The position numbers were made by a program, and so were the translations under genes. The notes below the pieces were generated by a model. That model made no database searches and was not told where the DNA came from. It saw only the letters and a program-made list of their open reading frames with translations. A stretch of DNA of 64,000 nt, taken from the NCBI GenBank assembly GCA_943369755.1, contig CALROG020000004.1:1-64000 (forward strand). Reading direction: 5' to 3'. Shown in pieces: positions 16,315 through 23,662 of this stretch; within the stretch, counting starts at the first letter, position 1, and each line of letters opens with the position of its first letter. Origin of the DNA: CALROG01 sp943369755. Lineage in GTDB: Bacteria > Pseudomonadota > Gammaproteobacteria > Burkholderiales > Burkholderiaceae_C.

Positions 16315-18381
16315 ATGACCACCATCCTGATCGTTGAAGACGACGACGCGATCCGCAACAACATCACGCGGCTGCTCAAGCTTGAGGGTTTTGAAATCGT
16401 CTCCGCCACCAATGGCCGCGAGGGGCTGGAGCGGCTGCGCCAGGTGGCCACTGATGTGGTGATTTCCGATGTCAGCATGCCCGAGATGGACGGCTTCCAG
16501 CTGCTGCAGGCGATCCGGGCCGACAAGGTGCTGGCCGCCCTGCCGGTGATGCTTTTGACTGCGCTGGACGACCGCGCCAGCATGCGCCGCGGCATGACCG
16601 CCGGGGCCGACGACTACCTGGCCAAGCCCTTCACCCGGGTGGAGCTGCTTGAGGCACTGCAGGGCTTGCTGAAGAAGAAGCAACGGGTCGACGACACCGT
16701 GCAAAGCGCCGTGAACACCCATGAGGAATACCTTCGCCGCGCCTTTGCCGAAAGCCTGGGCGGGGTTTCGGCCGAACAGTTTGGGCTGGAGGCACCCCGC
16801 GGTGCGGTCACCGACCAGGTGATTTCCGCCACGGTTTTGTTCTCGGACATCCGCAACTTCACCTCACTGGCCGAGCGCTTGAACAGCAGCGAAGTGGCCG
16901 AGCTGTTGACGGTGTACTTTGAACGCAGCTGCGAACCGGTTCTGAAAAATGGCGGGCGCCACCTCAAGTTTATTGGCGACGGCCTGATGGCGGTGTTCTC
17001 AGACACTCAAACCACGTCCCCGATCGCGGCGGCACGCCGGGCGGTGTCGGCGGCGCTGGGCATGACGCTGGCCACCCATGAGTTTCGCAGTTGGCTGGCC
17101 CACCGCTTTGGCGACCGCGGCCTGCCGCCGTTTGCGATTGGCGTTGGCCTGCATGCGGGTGAGGTCACGCTGTGTCGCCTGGGCACCATACAGAGCAAAG
17201 AAATCACCCCGATTGGCGACACCGTCAACACCGCCGCGCGGCTTGAGGCCGCCAGCAAAGAGCTGGGCTGGACCGTGGTGGCCAGCAGCGCCGTGCTGCA
17301 GCAGGCTGGCGACGGCATCCAGACCGGCGGCATGACCGCGCTGGAAGTGCGCGGCAAAAATGACTATGTCGATGTGGCCGAAATCATCGGCCTGGTGACC
17401 AACATGGACGACCGGGTTCATGGCATGGCCACCCTGACAGAGCGTGCCGAAGAGGTGCGCGCGGCGGTGCAGATCAACTCTGAAATCACCGGGCGCGCCG
17501 TCAAAAGTGCGCTCAAGTCCAAGCTGTCGGCCATGAAGGCGTTGCAGTTCGGCCCCGGCGAGGCACCGCTGCGGCTCAAGGGCTACCGCATCACCCGCAA
17601 GATCGGCACTGGCGGCATGACGCAGGTGTACCTGGCGGTGCGCGAGGGCGATGGCCTGCCGGTGGTGCTCAAGGTGCTGGACGCCAGCGGACAGGAAGCC
17701 AGCAGCCACCTGTCGCGCTTCATTCAGGAATACGCCTTGTTGTCGGCCATTGACCACCCCAACGTGATCAGAATTTACGACCAGGGCTTTACCGACGACC
17801 ACGCCTACATTGCCATGGAGTATTTCGAGCGCGGCGACCTGCGCGGTGAATTCCGCAACGGGCTGGCGCAGTCGCGGGTGTTGGAGGTCATCACCGGCGT
17901 GGCCCGCGCGTTGTCGGCCATTCATGGGCGCGGTGTGATCCACCGCGACTTGAAGCCCGAAAACATCATGTTGCGCGCCGACGGGACGGTCGCGCTGGCC
18001 GACTTCGGCATTGCAAAGTCGCTGCTGAAGGCCGAAAACATGGGCCTGACCCAGACCCGCCACGGTGACGTGGTGGGCACTCCCTATTACCTGAGCCCTG
18101 AACAAGCCACAGGCAAGGCCATTACCCCGCAAACCGACCTGTACAGCCTGGGCATCATGATGTTCGAGATGCTGGCCGGCAAGCGGCCGTTTGGCGCGGA
18201 AACGCTTGAACAGTTGCTGGCCCATCACCTGCACGCGGCCACGCCCGCGCTGCCTGCGCAGCACGCCACGCTGCAAGCCATCGTGGACCGGCTGACCGCC
18301 AAAAAACCCGAAGCCCGTTACGCCTCCGCAGAGGCGCTGCTGGCCGATTTGCAGCGCGCCCAGGCCAGCGCTGTGCGCTGA
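16315..18381 (+). CDS. Receiver - class III adenylate cyclase - Ser/Thr protein kinase fusion
   Basis: 688 residues with three complete signalling domains. Receiver (1-120): acidic cluster EDDD, phospho-acceptor Asp52, Thr82 and Lys104. Cyclase (about 168-360): metal-binding Asp178 and Asp222, Lys218 and Thr298 at the purine-specificity positions as in class IIIb adenylate cyclases, Asn305 and Arg309 for the transition state. Ser/Thr kinase (about 424-685): glycine loop IGTGGMTQVY, Lys453, Glu472, HRDLKPEN (Asp545), DFG (Asp563), SPE. All catalytic residues are present. An upstream in-frame ATG at 16225 was rejected because it lies inside the preceding gene and adds non-homologous sequence; the chosen ATG has GGAAG upstream. 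No membrane segment is seen. Likely input is phosphorylation via the neighbouring PAS-HisKA protein; outputs would be cAMP and protein phosphorylation. Confidence 0.9.
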   Translation: MTTILIVEDDDAIRNNITRLLKLEGFEIVSATNGREGLERLRQVATDVVISDVSMPEMDGFQLLQAIRADKVLAALPVMLLTALDDRASMRRGMTAGADDYLAKPFTRVELLEALQGLLKKKQRVDDTVQSAVNTHEEYLRRAFAESLGGVSAEQFGLEAPRGAVTDQVISATVLFSDIRNFTSLAERLNSSEVAELLTVYFERSCEPVLKNGGRHLKFIGDGLMAVFSDTQTTSPIAAARRAVSAALGMTLATHEFRSWLAHRFGDRGLPPFAIGVGLHAGEVTLCRLGTIQSKEITPIGDTVNTAARLEAASKELGWTVVASSAVLQQAGDGIQTGGMTALEVRGKNDYVDVAEIIGLVTNMDDRVHGMATLTERAEEVRAAVQINSEITGRAVKSALKSKLSAMKALQFGPGEAPLRLKGYRITRKIGTGGMTQVYLAVREGDGLPVVLKVLDASGQEASSHLSRFIQEYALLSAIDHPNVIRIYDQGFTDDHAYIAMEYFERGDLRGEFRNGLAQSRVLEVITGVARALSAIHGRGVIHRDLKPENIMLRADGTVALADFGIAKSLLKAENMGLTQTRHGDVVGTPYYLSPEQATGKAITPQTDLYSLGIMMFEMLAGKRPFGAETLEQLLAHHLHAATPALPAQHATLQAIVDRLTAKKPEARYASAEALLADLQRAQASAVR

Positions 18382-18419
18382 GTGGCGCAGGGTTAATTGC
18401 AGCGGCCTAGAATTGGCCC

Positions 18420-19880
18420 ATGATCTCTCGCGAACCCACCCTTGAACGCCTGGCCATTGCCCAGCAACTGCTGCTGACGCCGTTTGGCCTTGATGAATCC
18501 CACCTCAGCCGCGCGCTGGGGGAAATCACCGCGCACCGGGTGGACGACGCCGACCTGTATTTCCAGTACACCCGCAACGAAGGCTGGAGCCTGGAAGAGG
18601 GCATCGTCAAGACCGGCTCCTTCAGCATTGACCAGGGCGTGGGCGTGCGGGCGGTCAGTGGCGAAAAGACCGCGTTCGCCTATTCCGACGATATTTCTGA
18701 GGCCTCGCTGCTGGACGCAGCCCGTGCCGTGCGGTCAATTTCGGCTGCAGGCCGCAACGGGCGTGCGCGAGCCACTACAAAAAAGATAGCATCCAGCCGT
18801 TCGCTTTATAACGGCCTGGATCCGATTGCATCGATGGACAGCACTGCCAAGGTGGCCTTGCTGGGCAAGATTGAAAAACTGGCCCGTGCCAAAGACCCGC
18901 GGGTGGCCCAGGTCATGGCTGGCCTGGCCAGTGAATACGATGTGGTGATGGTGGCGCGTGCCGACGGCACGCTGGCGGCCGACGTGCGCCCCTTGGTGCG
19001 CCTGAGCGTTACCGTGATTGCCGAACAGAACGGGCGGCGTGAAATGGGCTCGGGCGGCGGTGGTGGGCGCTTCGGCCTGGCCTATTTCAGTGACGAGCGG
19101 ATTGAAGAGTACGTGAACGACGCAGTGCACGCCGCGCTGACCAATCTTGAGTCGCGGCCGGCGCCGGCCGGTGAAATGACCGTGGTGCTTGGCCCCGGCT
19201 GGCCCGGCATTTTGCTGCACGAGGCCATTGGCCATGGGCTGGAGGGCGACTTCAACCGCAAGGGTTCCAGCGCTTTTGCCGGGAGAATTGGCCAGCGGGT
19301 GGCGGCCAGGGGCGTAACGGTGCTGGACGACGGCACCATTGCCGACCGGCGTGGTTCGCTGAATGTGGACGACGAAGGCAACGCCAGCCAGCGCAACGTG
19401 TTGATTGAGGACGGCATTCTCAAGGGCTACATTCAGGACTCGATGAATGCGCGCCTGATGAAGGTCAAGCCCACCGGCAATGGCCGCCGCGAAAGTTACG
19501 CGCACATCCCGATGCCACGCATGACCAACACCTACATGCTGGGTGGCGACAGGGTCCCCGAAGAAATTGTGGCCAGCATCAAAAAGGGCCTGTACGCCAC
19601 CAACTTTGGTGGCGGCCAGGTCGACATCACCAGCGGCAAGTTTGTGTTCAGTGCAAGCGAAGCGTATTGGGTGGAAAACGGCAAGATTCTGTACCCGGTC
19701 AAGGGCGCGACCATTGTCGGCAACGGCCCCGACGCGCTGACCCGGGTCACCATGATCGGCAATGACATGGCGCTGGACAGCGGCGTGGGCACCTGCGGCA
19801 AAGAAGGCCAAAGCGTGCCCGTGGGCGTGGGTCAGCCCACGCTGCGCATCGACGGCCTGACGGTGGGCGGCACGGCTTAG
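18420..19880 (+). CDS. tldD: Metalloprotease TldD
   Basis: Subunit of the TldD/TldE zinc protease that processes modified peptides and, in some bacteria, affects CcdA and gyrase-inhibitor action. 486 residues, the usual length. The zinc-binding HEAIGHGLEGD (HExxxH) sits near residue 267, preceded by TVVLGPGWPGILLHEAIGH, and the C-terminal ATIVGNGPDALTRVTMIGNDM and CGKEGQSVPVGVGQP blocks are typical. A dispersed repeat (18743-18790) is read in frame as AAGRNGRARATTKKIAS around residues 108-124, in the linker of the N-terminal domain that varies between species. The partner gene tldE/pmbA is not in the window. Confidence 0.95.
   Translation: MISREPTLERLAIAQQLLLTPFGLDESHLSRALGEITAHRVDDADLYFQYTRNEGWSLEEGIVKTGSFSIDQGVGVRAVSGEKTAFAYSDDISEASLLDAARAVRSISAAGRNGRARATTKKIASSRSLYNGLDPIASMDSTAKVALLGKIEKLARAKDPRVAQVMAGLASEYDVVMVARADGTLAADVRPLVRLSVTVIAEQNGRREMGSGGGGGRFGLAYFSDERIEEYVNDAVHAALTNLESRPAPAGEMTVVLGPGWPGILLHEAIGHGLEGDFNRKGSSAFAGRIGQRVAARGVTVLDDGTIADRRGSLNVDDEGNASQRNVLIEDGILKGYIQDSMNARLMKVKPTGNGRRESYAHIPMPRMTNTYMLGGDRVPEEIVASIKKGLYATNFGGGQVDITSGKFVFSASEAYWVENGKILYPVKGATIVGNGPDALTRVTMIGNDMALDSGVGTCGKEGQSVPVGVGQPTLRIDGLTVGGTA
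18743..18792 (+). repeat. Dispersed element, copy B, inside tldD
   Basis: GGCTGCAGGCCGC, then the well-conserved GTGCGCGAGCCACTA and GATAGCATC. It is the most diverged copy in its left half but keeps the spacing of the other copies. It is translated in frame within TldD. Confidence 0.65.
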
Positions 19881-19890
19881 GCGGGCGGCC

Positions 19891-20442
19891 ATGAACTCGC
19901 GGCTGCTGATTGACCGCTCCACGCTGCTGCCCAGCATCCAGACCTTTGGTGAACTCAGCGACTTCCTGCGCGGCTCGGTCGCCGACGAAGACTGCCGCCA
20001 GTTCAGCGACAGCATGGGTGGCCTGGCCACCCACATTGAGGCGATTGTCGCCAGCCTGCGGCTGAGCCAGGCCCGCGCCAGTGCCGCACCGTTGCTGATG
20101 GACATGTTGACCGTGTTGCGCAGCCACCGCGCGCTGGTGGTGGGCCTGGGGCCGTCCTGGCGCGGCCTGTACGAGTACGCGGCTTATCTGCAGGCATTGA
20201 ACAACTTGCGCGTGCTGATCGGCCAGTGGCTGCTGGAAGGCGGTTCACAGCGCGAAATGCTGGGCCTGAGCGCCGAAGACTTTGAGCTGGTGGCCTGGCG
20301 CACGCTGGGCGAAGGCATGCTGATGATTGACATGTACGAGCAGTTGGTCAGCCGGGCCGCCACGGAAGAATCGGCACTTGGCGCGCTGGCTGAACCCCGT
20401 GTAGAGCGTGCGCTGGCCTGGTGGAAAAAGCTGCGCTTGTGA
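19891..20442 (+). CDS. Conserved hypothetical protein downstream of tldD
   Basis: 183 residues that I do not recognise. No signal peptide, clear membrane segment or cysteine motif. It looks all-alpha: long amphipathic stretches such as SDSMGGLATHIEAIVASLRL, PLLMDMLTVLRSHRALVVGL and VERALAWWKKLRL. It starts 10 bases after tldD on the same strand, so it is probably cotranscribed with it. Codon use resembles its neighbours, which supports a real gene. Confidence 0.7.
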   Translation: MNSRLLIDRSTLLPSIQTFGELSDFLRGSVADEDCRQFSDSMGGLATHIEAIVASLRLSQARASAAPLLMDMLTVLRSHRALVVGLGPSWRGLYEYAAYLQALNNLRVLIGQWLLEGGSQREMLGLSAEDFELVAWRTLGEGMLMIDMYEQLVSRAATEESALGALAEPRVERALAWWKKLRL

Positions 20443-20498
20443 CGTGCACGCCACACCGGCGTGGCGCTGTGCAGCAGCCCTGTGCTACATTCAGCCCC

Positions 20499-20588
20499 AT
20501 GAATTTAGCAGCGCGCGCTTACTTCTTTAGCTACTTTTGGTTCTCAAACGCCCCGGCGGTAGAGAGATCTGAGCGTACCTGCAAATAA
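20499..20588 (+). CDS. Aromatic-rich leader peptide of the aroG attenuator
   Basis: A 29-residue open frame whose residues 8-15 read YFFSYFWF: seven of eight consecutive codons are Phe, Tyr or Trp. It stops with TAA 20 bases before a rho-independent terminator, which lies in front of the DAHP synthase gene. This is the architecture of trp/phe-type attenuation leaders: starvation for aromatic amino acids stalls the ribosome in the aromatic run. There is no clear Shine-Dalgarno sequence before the ATG. Seen directly: the frame and composition; inferred: regulatory function. Confidence 0.88.
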   Translation: MNLAARAYFFSYFWFSNAPAVERSERTCK

Positions 20589-20640
20589 CAGCGCACCAGG
20601 ATTCTCCAAAAAACCGCCGGCAACCCCCGGCGGTTTTTTT
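20553..20640 (+). promoter_or_regulatory. Attenuator: antiterminator/terminator pair upstream of aroG
   Basis: CCGGCGGT at 20553-20560, inside the leader peptide gene just after the aromatic codons, is identical to the 3' arm of the terminator (20627-20634). It can therefore pair with the terminator 5' arm ACCGCCGG (20613-20620) and form an antiterminator of at least 8 G-C-rich pairs. A ribosome stalled on the aromatic codons leaves 20553-20560 free and transcription continues into aroG; a ribosome reaching the stop at 20586 covers it and the terminator forms. Confidence 0.85.
20608..20640 (+). terminator. Rho-independent terminator of the aroG attenuator
   Basis: Perfect stem AAAACCGCCGG / CCGGCGGTTTT with a 6-base loop (20621-20626), followed by a run of T ending at 20640, placed 40 bases before the aroG start codon. 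Confidence 0.92.
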
Positions 20641-20680
20641 ATGCCCTTTTTCAAAACCAGTTGACTTCAGGAGTGAACCC

Positions 20681-21823
20681 ATGAACGCCAAAGCCACCCA
20701 ACCCGGCACCGATGCCTGGTACGAAACGTCGACCAAGTACCCCGCTGACAAAACCAGCCAGACCGACGACGAACGTATCAAGGACATCACCGTGCTGCCC
20801 CCTCCTGAACACCTGATCCGCTTTTTCCCGATCCGGGGTACCGGGGTGGAAACGCTGATCACCCAGACCCGAAAAAACATTCACAACATCATTGCCGCCA
20901 AAGACGACCGGCTGCTGGTGGTGATCGGCCCGTGCTCGATCCACGACCCGGCGGCGGCGCTGGACTACGCGCGCCGGCTGCGCGAAGCACGGGTCAAGTA
21001 CAGCGGCACGCTGGAGGTGGTGATGCGGGTTTACTTCGAGAAGCCGCGCACCACGGTGGGCTGGAAGGGGCTGATCAACGACCCCTACCTGGACCAGAGC
21101 TTCCGCATCGACGAAGGCCTGCGCATTGCCCGCCAGTTGCTGATTGAAATCAACCGCCTGGGGCTGCCCGCGGGCAGCGAGTTTCTGGACGTGATTTCGC
21201 CCCAGTACATTGGCGACCTGATTTCCTGGGGCGCCATTGGCGCGCGCACCACCGAAAGCCAGGTGCACCGCGAGCTGGCCAGCGGCCTGAGCGCACCGAT
21301 CGGCTTCAAGAACGGCACCGACGGGAACATCCGCATCGCCACCGACGCGATCCAGGCGGCGGCCCGGGGCCATCATTTCCTGTCGGTGCACAAGAACGGC
21401 CAGGTGGCCATTGTTCAAACCAACGGCAACAAAGACTGCCACGTGATCCTGCGCGGCGGGAAAACCCCCAACTATGACGCCGCCAGTGTGGCGGCGGCCT
21501 GCAAGGAGCTGGACGCTGCCAAACTGCCAGCCACGTTGATGGTGGACTGCAGCCACGCCAATAGCAGCAAACAGCACGAAAAGCAGATCGAGGTGGCGCG
21601 CGACATCGCCAACCAGGTCGCCGGCGGCTCGCGCCAGGTGTTTGGCCTGATGATTGAAAGCCATTTGATGCCCGGGGCCCAGAAGTTCACGCCCGGCAAG
21701 GACGAAGCCGGTGCGCTGGAATATGGCAAGAGCATCACTGACGCCTGCATTGGCTGGGGCGATTCGCTGCAAGTTCTGGACATCCTGTCAGAGGCGGTGA
21801 AGCTGCGTCGCGCGCGGAAATAA
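20681..21823 (+). CDS. aroG: 3-deoxy-7-phosphoheptulonate (DAHP) synthase, class I alpha
   Basis: Condenses phosphoenolpyruvate with erythrose 4-phosphate, the first step of the shikimate pathway to Phe, Tyr, Trp and folate. 380 residues with family motifs: RxIxxPxxL-like N-terminus, VVIGPCSIHDP (81-90), MRVYFEKPRTTVGWKGLINDP, SEFLDVISPQYIGDLISWGAIGARTTESQVHRELASGLSAPIGFKNGTDGN and VDCSHANSSKQHEKQ. The start ATG is preceded by CAGGAG at a good distance. The N-terminal ~40 residues, which in AroF/AroG/AroH homologs carry the allosteric site, are present. Besides feedback inhibition it is probably controlled by the leader-peptide attenuator directly upstream. Which aromatic amino acid inhibits the enzyme cannot be read from this. 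Confidence 0.96.
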   Translation: MNAKATQPGTDAWYETSTKYPADKTSQTDDERIKDITVLPPPEHLIRFFPIRGTGVETLITQTRKNIHNIIAAKDDRLLVVIGPCSIHDPAAALDYARRLREARVKYSGTLEVVMRVYFEKPRTTVGWKGLINDPYLDQSFRIDEGLRIARQLLIEINRLGLPAGSEFLDVISPQYIGDLISWGAIGARTTESQVHRELASGLSAPIGFKNGTDGNIRIATDAIQAAARGHHFLSVHKNGQVAIVQTNGNKDCHVILRGGKTPNYDAASVAAACKELDAAKLPATLMVDCSHANSSKQHEKQIEVARDIANQVAGGSRQVFGLMIESHLMPGAQKFTPGKDEAGALEYGKSITDACIGWGDSLQVLDILSEAVKLRRARK

Positions 21824-21909
21824 ACCACCGCCGGCCGGCCCGGGCTGCGGGTTTGCTGGGGTTGCGCACGCGCGCCGCTGGCGGCAAGCTAAGGCCCCGG
21901 AGGTGATTC

Positions 21910-22221
21910 ATGCGCAGCGAAGTAACCGTCAAGCTGGCCGATGGCGCAGAACTGCGCTTTGACCTGGACGAGGTGCAACCCATGCCGCACGATGTGGCGC
22001 GCGGGTGGCTGGACGACCAGTTCACGCGCCTGGGCTGCGAACCCCTGCGGGCCACCGGCAAGGTACTGATTGCCGACAAGGTGCTGTGCGTGGCGCAGGC
22101 GGCAGGCCCAAAGCAATTTGCCGACACCCAATGGGGCCCCGCCTTTGCCCGCGCCGCGAGCGCCGCACTGGCCAAACCGGTGGTCCATGTAGACCTGCCG
22201 GAAATGGCCCTGAAATTCTAA
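21910..22221 (+). CDS. Small conserved hypothetical protein
   Basis: 103 residues, not recognised. Acidic N-terminal half (VKLADGAELRFDLDEVQPMPHD), no signal peptide or membrane segment, one Cys in LGCEPL and one in KVLCVAQ. The ATG is preceded by CCGGAGGTGATTC, a good ribosome-binding site. It lies 86 bases after aroG on the same strand and may be cotranscribed. Its end is followed at once by dispersed element copy C, and mpl converges on it from the other side. Confidence 0.65.
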   Translation: MRSEVTVKLADGAELRFDLDEVQPMPHDVARGWLDDQFTRLGCEPLRATGKVLIADKVLCVAQAAGPKQFADTQWGPAFARAASAALAKPVVHVDLPEMALKF

Positions 22222-22228
22222 AAAATTA

Positions 22229-22279
22229 GGCTGTAGCCCGCGCGGAATATGCGCGAGCCACTATTATTTTTGTAGCAAA
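22229..22279 (+). repeat. 51-bp dispersed element, copy C, between two convergent genes and overlapping the mpl 3' end
   Basis: Best-preserved copy in the window: GGCTGTAGCCCGCG, GGAATATGCGCGAGCC, ACTAT and TGTAGC. The last residues and the TAA stop of mpl (minus strand) are read from its right end, so it is both intergenic and coding. Confidence 0.8.
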
Positions 22280-23631
22280 TCGAGCATCCGGGTATGGATG
22301 CCACCAAAGCCGCCATTGCTCATGCACAGCACATGGTCGCCAGGTTTTGCGGCTTGCAGCACCTGAGCCAGCAGGCCCTCAATGGTGTCTGCCACCACCG
22401 CGCGCGCGCCCATCGGCGCCAGTGCCGCAGCGGCGTCCCAGTCCAGCCCACCACTGTGGCAAAACGCCAGGTCGGCCTGCTCCAGGCTCCAGGGCAGTTG
22501 CGACTTCATGGCCCCCAGCTTCATGGTGTTGCTGCGTGGCTCAAACACCGCAAGAATTCGCTGCGCACCGACCTTGCGCCGCAGTCCGTCCACGGTGGTG
22601 CGAATGGCTGTGGGGTGGTGGGCGAAGTCGTCATACACGGTGACGCCCTTGACGCTACCGCGCAACTCCATGCGCCGCCGCACATTCTGAAAGCGCCCCA
22701 GCGCGTCGCCCGCCTGCGCCGGCGGCACGCCAACATGGTCGGCCGCGGCGATGGCCGCCAGCGCGTTGAGCTGGTTGTGCACGCCGCTCAGGCCCCACTG
22801 CACCTGGGCCACCTTTTCCCCGTGCAGCAGCACGGCAAACGCATCGGGCTCGCCCACCGCCGAAAAGTCGCTCACGGCAGCACCGAAGCTGCGCACCTGG
22901 CTCCAGCAGCCTGCGTGCAGCACCCGGGCCAGGCTTTCCTCCAGCCCATTGACCACCACCCGTCCGGAAGGCGGCACCGTTCGCACCAGGTGGTGAAACT
23001 GGCGCTCGATGCTGGCCAGGTCGTCAAAGATGTCGGCGTGGTCAAACTCAAGGTTGTTGAGCACCGCGGTGCGCGGGCGGTAGTGCACGAACTTGCTGCG
23101 CTTGTCAAAGAAAGCCGTGTCGTATTCGTCGGCCTCAATCACAAAGGTCTTGCCTTTGCCCAGGCGGGCCGAAACACCAAAATTCATCGGCACACCGCCG
23201 ACCAGAAAACCGGGTTCGAACCCGGCCTGGTCCAGCACCCAGGCCAGCATCGAGGTGGTGGTGGTCTTGCCGTGGGTGCCCGCGACGGCCAGCACATGGC
23301 GGCCTTGCAGCATGTTTTCAGCCAGCCATTGCGGGCCGCTGGTATAGGGCGCACCGGCGTCCAGAATGGCGTCCATGAGCGGGAATTTGGCGCTGCCATC
23401 GGCTTGGCGGGCGCGCGAGACGACATTGCCCACCACCCAGATGTCGGGCTTCAGGGCCAGCTGCTCGGCACCAAAGCCTTCAATCAGTTCAATGCCCAGC
23501 GCGCGCAACTGGTCGCTCATGGGCGGGTAGACGCCCGCGTCGCAACCGGTAACCTTGTGCCCCGCCTCGCGGGCCAGTGCCGCCAGGCCCCCCATGAAGG
23601 TGCCGCAGATGCCAAGAATGTGAATGTGCAT
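22264..23631 (-). CDS. mpl: UDP-N-acetylmuramate:L-Ala-gamma-D-Glu-meso-DAP ligase
   Basis: Peptidoglycan recycling enzyme: ATP-dependent reattachment of the murein tripeptide to UDP-MurNAc in the cytoplasm. 455 residues. N-terminal UDP-binding MHIHILGICGTFMGGLAALA, Mur-ligase P-loop AGTHGKTTTTSML (117-129), EADEYDTAFFDKRSKFVHYRP, NNLEFDHADIF and the C-terminal EPRSNTMKLG, which marks Mpl and not MurC. The C-terminal LLQK and stop are encoded by dispersed element copy C. It is preceded on the same strand, with a 31-base gap, by an acyl-CoA ligase gene, probably a chance arrangement. Confidence 0.95.
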   Translation of the reverse strand: MHIHILGICGTFMGGLAALAREAGHKVTGCDAGVYPPMSDQLRALGIELIEGFGAEQLALKPDIWVVGNVVSRARQADGSAKFPLMDAILDAGAPYTSGPQWLAENMLQGRHVLAVAGTHGKTTTTSMLAWVLDQAGFEPGFLVGGVPMNFGVSARLGKGKTFVIEADEYDTAFFDKRSKFVHYRPRTAVLNNLEFDHADIFDDLASIERQFHHLVRTVPPSGRVVVNGLEESLARVLHAGCWSQVRSFGAAVSDFSAVGEPDAFAVLLHGEKVAQVQWGLSGVHNQLNALAAIAAADHVGVPPAQAGDALGRFQNVRRRMELRGSVKGVTVYDDFAHHPTAIRTTVDGLRRKVGAQRILAVFEPRSNTMKLGAMKSQLPWSLEQADLAFCHSGGLDWDAAAALAPMGARAVVADTIEGLLAQVLQAAKPGDHVLCMSNGGFGGIHTRMLDLLQK

Positions 23632-23662
23632 GGGCCGTGATTATCAGCGGCGCGCCAAGGCG

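Noticed and set aside
16200..16320. A frameshift that would join the PAS-HisKA protein to a missing ATPase domain
   Set aside because: No HATPase motifs occur in any frame nearby; the next gene starts 25 bases after the stop.
22294..23640. 448-codon plus-strand frame opposite mpl
   Set aside because: The minus strand encodes a complete, motif-rich Mpl; the plus frame has no recognisable motif and reflects GC-driven absence of stops.
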